From: Hypericum androsaemum
Taxonomy: Eukaryota > Streptophyta > Magnoliopsida > Malpighiales > Hypericaceae
NCBI GenBank assembly: GCA_963995505.1
Contig: OZ023183.1
Coordinates: 14,814,671-14,878,670, forward strand
Direction: 5' to 3'
DNA length: 64,000 nucleotides
Below, piece by piece: positions 32,657-45,750 of the stretch (its first letter is position 1; each line of letters opens with the position of its first letter). The position numbers and the translations under genes were made by a program. The notes beneath the pieces are model-generated. The model made no database searches. It saw only the letters and a list, made by a program, of their open reading frames with translations, and had not been told where the DNA came from.

Positions 32657-34611
32657 ATGGAACCTACTCTAGATGAAAGTTACGTTCTTGCAGAGTTACT
32701 CAAAGAGACGAGTCTCTTGAGAGATGGTCCCGATATTCCTTTGTCCCCGAATATTGATTCTGAAGATTGGGACCCTGACCTCGTCCTTGTTGGGAAGGTC
32801 ATCTCCTCTAGGAGCCTTCGACCCCCCTCTGTGAAGGCTAGCGTCGCCAAATCCTGGAGTACATCGATGGATCTTCTTGATGTAGGTGAGCTAGCTCCGA
32901 ACTTATTCTCCTTCACTTTCAAGAAAGGGGAGGATAAAATTGGGCCTTGAATAATACCCCATGGTCTGTTGATGCTCAACATCTCATCTTGAAGGCTTGG
33001 GATCCTACCATTTCGTGGTTAGATATTGATTTCTCCTTATCAAGTTTTCATGTGCAAGTTCATGGGCTTCCGAGAAATATGATTAGCCGTAAAACGGCTG
33101 ATTTGATTGGTCAGCAGTTCAAAGGTCTTGTTTCTTTGGACGAGAACGAACTGGCCTCTCCAGGCCGTGGTGCCTTTCTCCGGCTTAAGGTCCTTATTGA
33201 TGTGGATTTGCCTCTTCTTCCTGGATTTCGGATCACTGGTGATGGTCGGGAGCCTCGGCTCATCAAATATAAGTACGAAAGGCTGCCAGAATTTTGCTTC
33301 TTCTGTGGGCGCCTTGGCCATTCAGACCGCTCCTGCTCTATCGACGGTCAAATGGCTGTACTTCTCAAAAGCATGCAGGCTAAAGACCTTCCATTTGGGT
33401 CTTGGATGAGGGCAACTCCGATCTACCCCCGGTCCTTCGGACAACACCCTGGTTTTCACCGGGCTCCCTTCCACGGCTCCTCGCAACTATTGATACCCTC
33501 TACGCGTCAGCTTTTACCTCCTCTTCTGGTGACTCCTCTTCCCAGAGCGGTGGCTTCTTCTTCTTCTTTACAGCCGGGGTCAAGCTTGGAGAAGTGTAGA
33601 GCTGGTGCATGTTCCTTGGTTGGTTCGGACAAAATTACCCCTATTGGAGCTCATGTTCTCTCTCCTAGAGAGTCCAGGGACAAGTTGGTCATTTCCCTCT
33701 CGGAAGTTTCTCTTCAACCATCTGTCGCTTCAGGGTCTCCTCCAAGTGGTAGCAGCTCATTTAATGCGGGGGTCAGATCGCCCACACCCCTAGCTTTACC
33801 CGTCTTGATTACTGGAGGTCCCTCGAAATCTCTGACTTTGGACTCTGGTCCAACTGGTTCCCTTTCAACTAGCTTGGAAAACCAGAGAAAGATAATTATC
33901 CTTAGTAGAAAGGATCAAAAGGATTTTTTCACCCCAACTTTTCTAACCCAAAGTTCAACTCTATCCCACGCGGGCTCTCCCTCTCGAATTTCCAACCCTG
34001 GAAGCCAAAAACGAAAATTGCCAATGTCCCTGTCCTATTCCACAATCAATTCCCATCCCCCAAATCTAATTCCTAAACCTAAACGTAAATCTTCCACCAA
34101 TTCTAAGAACGATAACCCTAAATCCACTAAAAAAGCCAAATTGCTTTTAACTAACTCTAATACTATGTCTTCTCCTATGGCTTCTTCTGTTTTTCAGGTT
34201 GATCCTTTGGAGTTCTCGATGGGTATTCAATCTGATAGCGGTTCTTTAAGCCTTCTCCAAAAGGGTGTTGTTTACCCAAAAAGGCCATATTTCAAGAGGA
34301 AGGGTCACATGCCCTCATATATTTCATCTCCAGAGTCAGGCCAGATTGTCCCTGTCGGAGTGGTTTCAGAGATGCTATCCCTGGAGGGCCAGAGTCTCAC
34401 TATCTCAGGTTCATCTGGTGGGCTGGCTTCATATGGTATCTCGACTACTTGCAACAAGGGTACTTTGATTTCAAGTTCCATAACATCCAATCGGGCCTCA
34501 ATTGGGAATTCTCCTTTGGTAATGGATTTGCCTACCACTCCTTATGCGGTGGTCATTCCTGCCATTGATTCTTCTCAACCTGCCCTGTCCCTACCACCTG
34601 AGGACCAATGA
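32657..34611 (+). pseudogene. LINE ORF1 (DUF4283 and zinc knuckle), one frameshift
   Basis: The N-terminal part (32657-32950) runs to TGA in one frame; the rest continues in another frame from about 32941 to 34611, so one short indel near 32935-32945 breaks it. The order is typical of plant L1 ORF1: a DUF4283-type region with FHVQVHGLP, then a CCHC knuckle (C-x2-C-x4-H-x4-C, codons at 33295-33336), then a long Ser/Pro-rich basic tail. ORF1 proteins bind the element RNA. Its TGA overlaps the ATG of ORF2 in ATGA (34608-34611), hinting at coupled translation. Confidence 0.85.
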
Positions 34612-37600
34612 GTATCATTAGCTGGAATTGTAGGGGGTTGGGTCGTCCCCTTACAATTCAAGTTCTTAAAGACCTGGTTCGCACTAATTCTCCAAACCTG
34701 GTGTTCTTGATGGAAACGAAACAAAAACAAAAAATGCTTGATAGATTAAGGCGATCTTGCAAGTTTTCTCAAAGCTTTTATGTTGATCCCCAAGGAAAAT
34801 CTGGGGGATTGGCTTTGTGGTGGAATGAGGGTATTGAGGTGGAGGTTCTGAATCACTCCAAGAACTTCATCGATACCCTTTGTAATTTCTCTGATTCTGA
34901 CCATGATTGGTTCTGTTCTTTTGTTTACGGGGAGCCGGATGCTTCCTGTAAACGCAGGTTCTGGAGATCTTGTTCGAACTTTCTCAAGTCACCTACTTCT
35001 CCTTGGTTGTGCATAGGAGATCTTAACCTTGTTGCCTGTACAGGGGAAAGACAAGGCAGGAGGCCTCCTGAAGAGTGGCAAATGAACCTTCTGTTAGATT
35101 TCATGCTTGACGGTGAACTTTTTGATTTAGGTTTTAAGGGGTCTCAGTTCACGTGGTCGAATTTGCGGTTTGATCTTGATAATCTTTTGCAAAGACTCGA
35201 TCGGGCCCTTATTAATGTTGAATGGCGTAATCTTTTTCCTAAGGCTCAGCTTATCCATGGTGTTATTCATGGTTCTGACCACTGTCCTTTACTTTTGCAT
35301 ACTAATTTCTCTCAATTTGATAGAAGACCTTTCCGGTTTGAAGCTTTTTGGATTAATGAGACAGGTTGTAAGGAGGTGGTTGAACACGCCTGGTCCCATT
35401 TAATCCCGGGTCTTCCTCCCTTTGTTTTTAGGAGGAAGGTTTCTTTTTGTACTGATGACCTTGTTTTGTGGAGCAGGAACAGAAACGAAAACAGGAAATC
35501 GAGAATAGCTGCTCTTTCTGATCAACTGAAGGCAATCCAGCAAGTGGATCATGCACGACAATGTAAGTTCAAGGAATTGGAAATCAAAAAGGACCTTGCC
35601 TGCCTGTTTCAACAAGAGGAAATCTATTGGCACCAGCGCTCCCGTATCCATTGGCTGAAATGGGGGGACAGGAATACATCTTTTTTCCATACTTCATCAA
35701 CTCAAAGGAGACAGGTAAATCAGATAGTCAAGTTGAAAGGTTCCGATGGTGTTTGGATCGAGGATACGAGTCTTCTAAAGTCCCTGGTCCAGGACCATTT
35801 TCAGAGCCTGTATTCCGTGACCTCAACCTCCGATCCTACGTGCATTATTAACTGTATTCCTGAACTTGTTACTGCTGATATGGCCTCTGACCTTGTCAAG
35901 CCTCTGTGTGTTGAAGAAATTAAAAGGGCTGCCTTTGAGATGGGTGGTACCAAGTCTCTGGGACCCGATGGGTTTTCTGGTATTTTTTATCAGAAATTTT
36001 GGAGCGTGGTGTCATATGATCTTATTGCTTTAGTTAAAATTTTGTTTGACACTTCTCTGGTCCCAACTGAACTTAATAGAACCTTTATATGCTTAATCCC
36101 TAAGGTGCAGAATCCTGCTAATATTCATGGCTTTAGACCTATAGGCTTGTGTAATTTTGCATATAAAGTCTATTCGAAGGTTTTAGCTAACAGATTAAGT
36201 CCTTGGATGAGCTTGTTGGTTTCTGACTGTCAGGGTGCTTTCGTTAAGGGTCGAAGCATTCAGGACAACATTGTTATTGCCCATGAGGCTTTTCACTGCC
36301 TCAGAACCTCGGCTCGCAAGAAATCAACTTTTATGGCTATCAAGCTGGACTTGAAAAAGGCATATGATCTGGTTGATTGGTTTTTTCTTGAACAGGTCAT
36401 GAGGAAATTGGGCTTCCCTGCGAAATGGCTTGAGTGTGTTATGAGCTGCATCTCCTCAACGACTTTCAGTGTCCTTTTTAATGGACAACCACTTCCTTGG
36501 TTCAAAGCTAGTAGAGGTATCAGACAGGGAGACCCTCTATCTCCCTTCCTCTTCCTTTTCATTTCAGATGCTTTTTCTCACTATGTCAATCATGCCAAGT
36601 CTTCAGCTGTTATTCATGGTTTCCCTCTGAACAGATTTTGCCCTCCTCTTACTCATGTTCTGTTCGCTGATGATACCTTGCTCTTTGGTAAGGCTACGGA
36701 GGTTGAGGCTCGAAATCTTAAACATATCCTGGTTACTTTTTCTGACATTTCTGGGCAGCTGATCAACTTCCAAAAATCCTCTATTTACTTCTCCAAAGAG
36801 GAAAATCCAGTGAATGCTCAGCTGATTATGTCCATTCTTGGCATGATTCAAATGCCAATTGATGATATGTATTTAGGTCTACCCTCCATCTGGGGTAGAT
36901 CAAAGAAGGATGCTCTCAACTTTCTTTACGAACGGATGTGGAAAAAAACTCTTAGTTGAAAACAGAAACTTCTTTCTTTGTCAGGGAGAGAAGTTCTCAT
37001 CAAGTCAGTTTTGTCAGCAATTCCAAGCTATACTATGCAATGCTTCCTCCTTCCTTCGACCTTCTGTGCGAAGCTAAATGGCCTCATGGCCAGATTCTGG
37101 TGGTCTGGAGAGGGAGATGGCAAGAAGGTGCATTGGTTGAGTTGGGACAAGCTCACTTGCTCCAAATCCGAGGGAGGTTTGGGTTTCAAAGATTTACATT
37201 TGTTTAATATCTCTCTTTTGGCTAAACAAGTGTGGAGACTATTTTCTAATCAAGAGTCTTTGTGTTTCAGGATCCTTAAGGGATTATATTTTCACGACAC
37301 TAATATTTTTTCAGCTACCAAGGGCTTTAAGCCATCGTGGCTTTGGAACAGCCTACTTAAGGGGAGAGATGCCCTGTTAGATGGTCTTCTACATACGATT
37401 GGCGATGGCAAGTCTACTAGGATCTGGCTTGATCCGTGGCTTCCAGCTTTGCCTACTTCCAGATTGGCTTCCAGGACACATTCTCCCCCCTTCTTACATC
37501 TTGTGTCTGACTTGATTAATCCAACTTCTAGGAGCTGGAACTTGGACTTAATTCAGACTTTCTTCAGTCCTTTAGAACAACAGGCTATTACTAACATGAT

Positions 37601-38729
37601 CTTATGTAGGTCGGGATCCTCTGATAAGATCATTTGGAAACACCATGATGCAGGTATCTTTACTGTTAAAAGAGGGTACCATATCATCAATAAGCATCGG
37701 GAAGCGGTAAGAACCCTGTCTCACAATTCTTCACCATTTGACCCTGGAATCTGGAGGTGGATTTGGAAACTTAAAATCTCTCCAAAAATCTGTAATTTTG
37801 TCTGGCGCCTGGCCAAAAATGGGCTGGCTACTACGGCCAACCTTCATAGGAGGAACTTGGCTTCTTCTCCTACTTGCCCGATTTGTTTTGAAGCACCTGA
37901 AACTATTATTCACTTGCTGTTTGGTTGCTCCCATGCTAGGGCTACTTGGCATTGTAGTCCTCTTGGATCCACTTTTGATGTTAATGTACATATTACGTTT
38001 GGCGGCTGGCTCTCTTTTATTATGAACTCTCTTTCTTCTAACTCTGACTCTTTCATTATCGCCTTGTCTATGCAATTATGTTGGAGTATCTGGTTGACAA
38101 GGAATAATTTTTTGTTTGAGGGATCAGAAATTGACCCCTTAAACACGGTTACTCAAGCCTCTCATTTCTGCAATGAATTTTTGCAGGTGACAGGTATCGC
38201 TACGAGGTGTCAGCTCTCTGCTGAACCTCTACAAGCTTCTTGGATGGCGCCTTCACAGGGAATCCTGAAGTTCAGTTGCGACGCTTCATGGACAGAGAGC
38301 TCTTCTGTGTCTGGAATTGCCGTGATTGCTCGAAATTACAAAGGCCTAGCTGTTGCAGGTCAGACTGATCTCGTCTTGGCGGAGTCGCCTTTGGAGGCGG
38401 AGCTCAAGGCCATTGCTCTTTCGCTCAACCTGATCCGAAAGTTGTTTATTGAGGTTGATACATTGGTGGAATCTGACTGCTTACTTGCGGTCAACTTCAT
38501 TAATGACCCCAATGCACAACTTTCTTGGAAATTTGATGCTCTTGTCAAAAATATTCGCCTATTACTCTACTCGTTACCAAGATGTAGACTTAATCTAGTT
38601 TCTAGGTTGCAAAATTCCATTGCGGATTGGATTTGCAAATGTACTAGATTAGGCACTCTTCCGTGTAATTGGCTAATTCATCATCCTCTTGAGTTGGATG
38701 CTCTTTTGTACTCTGACTTTCCAACTTGA
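34608..38729 (+). pseudogene. LINE ORF2 (endonuclease, reverse transcriptase, RNase H), one stop
   Basis: In one frame, with a single in-frame TGA at 36957-36959 where relatives usually have Trp. Domains: an AP-type endonuclease (SWNCRG at the start, GDLNLV, GSDHCPLL near 35270), a reverse transcriptase (KLDLKKAYD, RGIRQGDPLSPFLF, FADDTLLF with the catalytic Asp pair at 36669-36674), a zinc-binding region (CPICFEAPETIIHLLFGC, about 37876-37930) and a C-terminal RNase H (FSCDASW, SPLEAELKAI, ESDCLLAV). RNase H at this end marks a subset of plant L1 elements. The copy cannot make full-length ORF2 unless the stop is read through. Confidence 0.93.
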
Positions 38730-38778
38730 TCAATATATGTTGTGGTCGTTTTTCCTCAAAAAAAAGAAATGCAAGGCA

Positions 38779-41150
38779 GGGAAAAAAAATTAACATATTA
38801 CTCTTCCTTAACTAGTAGTTTGATTTTTTAATATATTCCAATTTTTCCAAGGTCTCGAAATAGGTAAATAAAGGCAACAACCTTAATTACTAAAGCATCA
38901 ATTGACATTCTTAAAAATCAACAAACCATATTTTACCAAATTTGATTTTTTTTTACTGTCAAATAACTATCAAATATCAAATAACTGAGCTCACCGACCA
39001 GAGTAGATTTAGGTACTAAGAGATTTATATTCAATTAAGAAAGTTTTGAATTCAAATCTTACAAATGTAAAGACATTATTGCAAGAGTAGTCTCTAAACT
39101 AGGGTACCACAATAATATTCGATTTTGAATAAGAAAACTTTGGAAGAAAATAACCTTGCAGACATGAGCTTGCTCAACCGGCCAGAGGAGCGGGAGCCGG
39201 TCGAAATTATACGTCTCGGTCCAGAAAAAAAATATTCGGGCCACTAAGATTTCGAATGTTTCCCTAAAAAGATTGTGAATGTCCCTATTATTAAACCTGA
39301 CCACGGTTCGAATTCGAATCGTATTATTTCGAATTCGAATTTATCAAAATCACAAACCATATTCAATTCGTCCAAGAACGGATTGAATACGGATTATGAC
39401 CCTTGAATTTGAATGGCGATTTTAATCGAATTAGAATTAACTCTTTAATTTTTAATTTAATAAAAAACTCAAAAACTTCCAATTTTTTTGAAAATTTTCA
39501 AAATTTTGTAAACCAATTAGGTTTAGAGTTTAACATTTTTGGAATTATTGACGAATCGAATTTTTAATAAATCGAATCAAATTTTTGACAAATCGAATCA
39601 AATTCTAAGGATGCTATGGTCTACCTATCAGTTTCCCGGGGTCGGTGAAAAGCTTCAGATTATTTATCTTTTTCCATAGTTTTTAAAAAATATGGTCAGA
39701 TAGATGGTCTGACCGGTCGGACCATGAATTAGAAATCAGAACGGTCTATTTTTTGGGGTAAAAAGACCTCCGGTCGGACTGGACAGTTCGTACTGATTTT
39801 TTAATCGAACCTCCGAGTCTTACCAAATTTTAGCCAAATCAGCAAAAAATTAAACAAAAAATCGTATCGTATGCTCGATTTTTCTTAATCAACAAAAATA
39901 TATACTTTATATGTTATAAATTAGTTGATATTTCTAAAATGTAGATTTTGAAACATATATTTTGACTATTTAATCTACATAATATTCGATAAATATTAAA
40001 AAATTAATTTAAAAAAGTTCTGTCCGACTGGTAGTTTGACCGGTCAGAATGGTCAGGTCAGAAAATAGACAAAATCTGACCCGTACCAAAACTCGTATTT
40101 TAAAATAAAGTATTTTTCTCAATATTTTCTCTTTCCCCTCAAAAGATCAGCGTCATCTCATTCCATTTTCCTACTGTCGTAGTCGTAATTATGTCTTTTT
40201 CATATTTTTTTTATACTATATTCAAAGTTGAGTACTATAAAATCATATTTTAGAAATTTTTGTGCTTTTAATATCTGTAAAATTTGAATTCAAATTATCT
40301 TTAATTGAATCTAAATACTTACCACTTCAATATCAATTTATTTTGGTTGTTTTTTCATTTTGGATTGGCGAGGACATTGTTTAACGCTGGTAAACGGTTA
40401 AGGATGACATTCTTCATTTTTCGATTGACAAGAGAGCAATCATGGAGAAAAATCTAGAACCGTCACATTGCTGCCCATTGTTTTTCTTTTCTTCTTTAAT
40501 TCATATTTTTTAACCTGTTCAAAGATCATTTAAAATCTATGTAATGCAACTTGTGATGTGACATCAAAGTTATTTTGGATAAAAAGAGAGTGATGCAATA
40601 TTGAAAATGAGGAGATTTGGTAATACTCTCTATTACACCTAATCGCTTGACTTTTTGTGTCGGCAATTGAACGTAAACATTGTTATTGAAGAATATACCC
40701 AAGCGCATCACAAAAAGAAAATACCCAAGCCTTCTAGGATGACTAAATGCAGCTAAATGTAATCCATTTCTTCTACTATTTCCAAGCCATCTTGTCCCCT
40801 TTTTTGGCTTTATTTATCAATTATGACCGGTAGAAGAATTAGTAGAGCTCAGCTCATCGTGGTTGTTCAGATTCGTTCCACGTGCTGGCCATATTAAATA
40901 TCTACTTTCTACCACCAACCAGTTAGTGAAAGGGTGATGCTTTACTCTAGTTTAATTTCTTTTGACAAGTAATTTTTACTTGCATAAAATATTAAATTCT
41001 AAATTTTAAATCATAGTTACATTTTGTGTCGTTATGGTAAGTGTCCCTTAATTTTAGCAGCGGATTCGGCACTGAGTCTAATAAGGGGACTCTGTATGGT
41101 ACAGTATTTAATATGATTCATTGATCTTGATGACTCGGCGCGCACGTCAG
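38779..41150. other. Intergenic with repeat fragments, no gene seen
   Basis: Very AT-rich. A region at about 39640-40100 has GGTCTGACCGGTCGGACC-like and ACCGGTCAGAATGGTCAG-like pieces that are partly inverted and may be a diverged fold-back element. 40210-40470 is the second copy of the block at 29290-29535. No coding signal was found. Confidence 0.45.
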
Positions 41151-41223
41151 AGACCTAACGCGCGCGCTTTTTCGATAATATTTTTGTCTTTTCGACGGTG
41201 AGAAACTGTCTACAGTTTTGGTT

Positions 41224-41735
41224 ACAACTTCTTACTCCAAAGTCCGATTGAGCTAATTCGAGCTGTTGTACAAAGCTGAGATATATATCTACAACTTTGT
41301 AGTTTATGACTTCTCTAAATTCGTAGTGTAAGGATGTCAAAATTTTATTTGACGTCAAGAGTTGACCGAGTTACAAGCGGCTAAAAGATGTAGGGATCCA
41401 CAACTTCTTACTCCAGAGTCTAATTAACTTGGTTCAAGTTGTTATAAGAAGCTGAGACGTATATCTACAACTTTATAATTTATTACTTCTCCAAGGTCAT
41501 AGTGTAAGGGTGCCGAAAATATGTTTGAAGTCAATAGTTGACCTAGTTATAAGCGGCTGAAAGGTGTGGGGAGCCACAACTTCTTACTCCGGAGTCTGAT
41601 TAAGTTGATTCAAATTGATGTGTGAGTCGTATATCTATAACTTCATAGTTTATGACCTCCAAATTCAGAGAGTTAGGATGTCAAAAATATGTTTGAAGTC
41701 AATAGTCGACCGAGTTACAAGCGGCCGGAAGGTGT
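41224..41735. repeat. 176-bp tandem repeat, about 2.9 units
   Basis: Units start at 41224, 41400 and 41576 with ACAACTTCTTACTCC; each ends with GACC(G/T)AGTTA(C/T)AAGCGGC. The third unit is slightly shorter. Spacing is exactly 176 between starts, close to the size of many plant satellites. Confidence 0.92.
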
Positions 41736-41739
41736 TTGT

Positions 41740-41985
41740 CAAATAGCCTTCCCGGTTATGTATAATGGCATACCCGGTTATGTCCAATGGCATACTCAAT
41801 TATTAAAAAAAATGACATGCCAGTTACAAAAAAATGACATGCTCGATTATGTCAAATGACATACCCGATTATTACAAATGGCATGCCCGGTTATATCAAA
41901 ATGGCATGTCCAGGTTCGTTAAATTGGCATACCCGTTTTGATAAATTGACATGCCCCGTTATGTCAAATGGCATGCCCGGTCTAG
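41740..41985. repeat. Minisatellite of CCCGGTTATGTCAAATGGCAT type
   Basis: About ten degenerate units of 20 to 27 bases follow the 176-bp array directly. Most contain (A/T)TGGCAT(A/G)CCCG or TGACAT(G/A)C and GGTTATGTCAAA. No coding meaning. Confidence 0.85.
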
Positions 41986-42228
41986 GCCTGTCCCAACTTG
42001 AACTCGTCTATATTGGTACATCTAGGTAATTCGTTTAATTTATGAGGAGGTTGGATTGGGTACGACACCATCCAGATCACGATATAGGTCGTTGACCAGG
42101 AGAGGACGCACATGCTTTTAAATCTAACGGTTGAGATTCATGCGCACAATATACATGGGCATTTTAGGAATGCATGAGTCATTAGTGTCTCAGCAAGACA
42201 AGATATTGATTACGTTTTGGGGAAATTA

Positions 42229-43385
42229 CTCTCAAGTTCCTCGTGTTTGACTATATCCACGCAAAAGTTCCCACTGTTTGAAAAATGATTCTTTTGTCAC
42301 TCTTGTTTGATTTTATTGTACTTTTCGGTCCCTCGTTGACATCATGAGTTTTTTTCATTAAAATGACAAAAATACCCTTAAAACTAAAAGAAAAATGCAT
42401 CTGCTTCCTCTCGATTTTGTTCCGGCCACCTAGAAGATATATTTCGATCAACGTGCGACCATTTCTCTGGGTCAGCAAGAAGGTGAGTGCCACCCATATC
42501 AACAATGAAGCTCACAATTATGAATATCCCCAAATTGCACTCCTTGGATAAACCCTATAATAGGAAATCCCCAATTTGCAATCCTTCAATCTCTGCCATG
42601 TCTGGAAGAACTTGAGGAGCTCTTATGGGGTTATTGAAGACATTGTTGAAGATCTTCTTTGTTAGTTGGGAATAATCACAACCTCATCTCATTTTTTGAC
42701 TTGTAAGAAGACACTGCCGCCGAGGTTGTCGCCGAGGGACAACCTCGACAAGGACATCATCGTCGCCCATGTCACTGACGATGCTATATATCAACGACAG
42801 CCATCGATGATGCAGTCGACACTACCACTGTGGTCCCAACTCAGCAACTCTACCATATTTTTTGACAGGAGCCGGTTCACGGGTTCGACGTCGACCAGTC
42901 AAAAATTGAAAAGTGAAGGGACTCATCGACCAAGAGTAGATCCAATTAGGTCTCTGACCGGCCAGTTAATAACTAAAATATGGAGAGACTCCGGCCGTTC
43001 TCAGCACTCATCGACCAATATTAGATCAAATTGGGTCTCTCTTAAGATGTCAATTCCAAGGTCAAAAATTCTAGACCCACACCGACAGGAGTTTGATCGG
43101 TGCGGGAGCGTGCCGTACTAGAAAGTGGTTGGCATCATTTCGGCGGTGGGAGTTTGATCAGAACATGTCCTCCAGGTGGCCGGAATAGAATCGAGAGGAA
43201 GAAGATGCATTTTTCTTTTTTTAAGGATATTTTTGTCATTTTAATGAGAAAAAAACTAATGACGTCAGTGAGGGACCTGAAAGTATAATAAAATCAAACA
43301 CGAAGGACAACATAATTATTTTTCAAATAAATGAGACTTTTGCGTGGATATAGTTAAACACGAGGGACTTGAGAGTAATTTCTCT
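42229..43385. mobile_element. Non-autonomous MULE (GGGGAAATTACTCTC family)
   Basis: The flanks TTACGTTTT (42220-42228) and TTACTTTTT (43386-43394) differ at one base. The inverted ends of about 220 bases begin (G/A)G(G/A)GAAATTACTCTCAAGT and share CTATATCCACGCAAAAGT and TCCGGCCACCT. No transposase. The interior has open frames (for example 42666-43121) that match nothing I know. Confidence 0.82.
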
Positions 43386-43579
43386 TTACTTTTTCAATGA
43401 TATCTTTATTCAATAAGGAATTCTGTGTAATCAAGGATATTTCTCTAATTTATATTAATTATTGTATTTTTTTCAATAAGAAATTATTTCATTAAATTAT
43501 GAGACTTCTCTATAATCAAAGATATCATTTATTAAAAAATATGATTATATTTTTAAATATATAATTATGGTATGATTGC

Positions 43580-44060
43580 ATTATACGTTGGTACATCATG
43601 CACATGTATTGGAACTTCGGCGGTATACAATAATACATCATGCGACATATAATGGTACAGCATCCTACGATTGAGATCCATACACACAATTTACACTTGT
43701 ACACCATGCAACATATACTAATACGATTGTGTTATACATCGGTACATCATGTGACATACACTGCTACTTTGGCGGCATACAATGATATAATATGCACACA
43801 CATTGGTTCCTTATGTATACCGAATTTTGTAATTTTTGTGTTCGCAAAATTATTTTCATTAATGAGTGTCTTTTTTTAATGAAGAAATTTCTATTGTAAT
43901 TATGATACTTTTCTACAATCAATGATATCATTAATTAAGATTATATTTCAATTACGTAATTATGGTACGGTTTTATAATTGGTACATCATGCAACATACA
44001 TTGGTACTTCGGCACTATATAGTAGTACAATATGTTTATATAGTGGTACACTATAATACA
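43580..44060. repeat. Degenerate TACATCATGCRACATA repeats
   Basis: Motifs close to GGTACATCATGCACATG recur at about 43591, 43633, 43697, 43740 and 43980, with CTTCGGCGGTATACAAT pieces between. The spacing is irregular. They may be remains of an old element. Confidence 0.5.
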
Positions 44061-44462
44061 CAGTGGTACACTATAATACAATGATTACTACAAACTCGAA
44101 AATTTTATCTCTTGTTTGTTGATGTTCTTTTGCCTAGATACAGTTTCTCTATTGAATAGAATTATCTTTTAGAAGATAAAAAGAGAGAAGTAAATTTCAA
44201 AATAACTAACAAATGACATACAATGGTATCACTGTGTTTGAGTTTGAAATTTTCTGTGGGATTCTCTTTTTATTACTACCTTTTTTTGTCATACATTTTT
44301 TTTTAAATTTCGCATTTTCCAAATTTCTACTACATAATTTTTGATATTACAATATTATCATTACATGCACGGTCATTTTATATTGTCCGAACTATGTTGC
44401 TGGGAAATATCAGAACCCGGCCCATTTCTGAGACAATTTAGCTTGTAACGAAACAAAATATA

Positions 44463-45741
44463 GGGAAAAGTCTACATAAGTACCCTGTGGTTTCTCAATT
44501 TTATAATTTAGTACCATGTGGTTTCAAATTGGTAATTCAGTCCATGTGGTTTTCAAACTTTTTTTGGGTAGGTCCAGGGTAGCTGCCTGCCCAAACCCTC
44601 TTGAAACAACGTCATTTTTGACCTGACGTAGCGGACATGTGGCAAGCGAGTGGATTTAGTTGATGATGATGTGTAATCTGATAAATTAACAAAATAGTCT
44701 CTAATTATTTAATTAAAAAAACTTTCTTTATTCTCCTTCCATTAACCACCCTCAACCTAAGAGATGTAGAGAGGCCATGGTATCCTCCTTTCACTCACCT
44801 AATCAAAGAGAAAAGGAAACCCATAATGCCCTTTTGTCTATAGGGAGATTTCTTAGAGACATTTTGTCGAGTTGTGTGCATTCCTCAAATCTCCACTCGC
44901 AATCTCATTTGGTCGCCCATCTTTCTCTAGTTCTCACCTTTGTAGTTTGCACCCGAAAACAAACGAACCTTCCTCTTCTTCCTTCTCGCGTCGTCACAGC
45001 CCAAAAACTAACAGAATAAGCCAAAAATTAACACAAAAAACGAATGTTTAGTAAAGGGACTGACTTGGAGATCATTTTTCACTTTGTTCTATTTTTTGGA
45101 TATTGATGGCATTCAAATTGAAAGATGAAAATTTTGTTTTGCTTGAAGCCGTATTGCCATGCCCATGTCACTGGAAGAGGTACTGTTTCGTGTTTTCTTC
45201 TCGAATTGTTTGGCTTGGATTCGAAATCATTTGGTTGTTGAAATGAAATTAGTTAGTTTTGTTGTTTTGGTGGTGTGCAGTATCAGGTGGCCTAAATGTA
45301 CACGGTGATGAGTTGATGGATTTTTTGTTTTGGATTGCTTTTGCTCTTCTTCTTCCTCACCCAAGTTGAAGAGAAGAGATGGTGGGTGTTGGATTTAGGG
45401 AGGGAGGAAGAAGGGGTAAGAGAAGAAGAAGGGGCGGTGTTGGATTTAGGTATTTCAATTATTTAAATAATGGGCTATTTGAAAGATTACAAATAAATTA
45501 GGGACTATTTAAGTAATTAACCACCAGTCATGTCAACATAAACTAATCCAACTCGGTAGCCACGTGTCTTCCACGTCGGGTCGAAAACGACGTCGTTTCA
45601 AGAGGGTCTAGGCGGGCAGCTACCCTGGACCTGCCCGGGAAAAAAGTTTGAAAACCACAGGAAATGAATTACCAATTTAAAACCACAGAGTACTAAATTA
45701 TAAAAATATGAAACTACATGGTACTTATGTGGACTTTCTCC
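44463..45741. mobile_element. Non-autonomous MULE related to the 10947 element
   Basis: A perfect 9-bp repeat CAAAATATA flanks it (44454-44462 and 45742-45750). The inverted ends reach about 280 bases: GGGAAAAGTCTACATAAGTA, then ATAATTTAGTACCATGTGG, AGGTCCAGGGTAGCTGCC and CCCTCTTGAAAC. The outer motif resembles that of 10947-11621 (AAGTACCCTGTGGT against TAGTACCCTGTGGT). The interior carries an unrecognised 80-codon frame (44777-45019). Confidence 0.88.
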
Positions 45742-45750
45742 CAAAATATA

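Larger units (their letters stand above)
32366..38763 (+). mobile_element. Nearly complete L1-type LINE, 6.4 kb
   Basis: A perfect 15-bp direct repeat AAGAAATGCAAGGCA flanks the element (32351-32365 and 38764-38778), and the 3' end is a short A-run. A pyrimidine-rich leader (32420-32650) precedes two ORFs on the plus strand. Together with one frameshift and one stop as the only visible damage, this marks a fairly young full-length copy. No LTRs are present. Confidence 0.95.

Noticed and set aside
34305..38548. Minus-strand frames of 60 to 114 codons within the LINE
   Set aside because: They are antisense to well-defined ORF1 and ORF2 domains.
41224..41985. CRISPR-like array
   Set aside because: Units are 176 bases and directly adjacent, without unique spacers, in a plant nuclear genome.
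44777..45019. 80-codon frame inside the 44463 element
   Set aside because: No recognisable domain; it is within a non-autonomous MULE and probably random or captured scrap.
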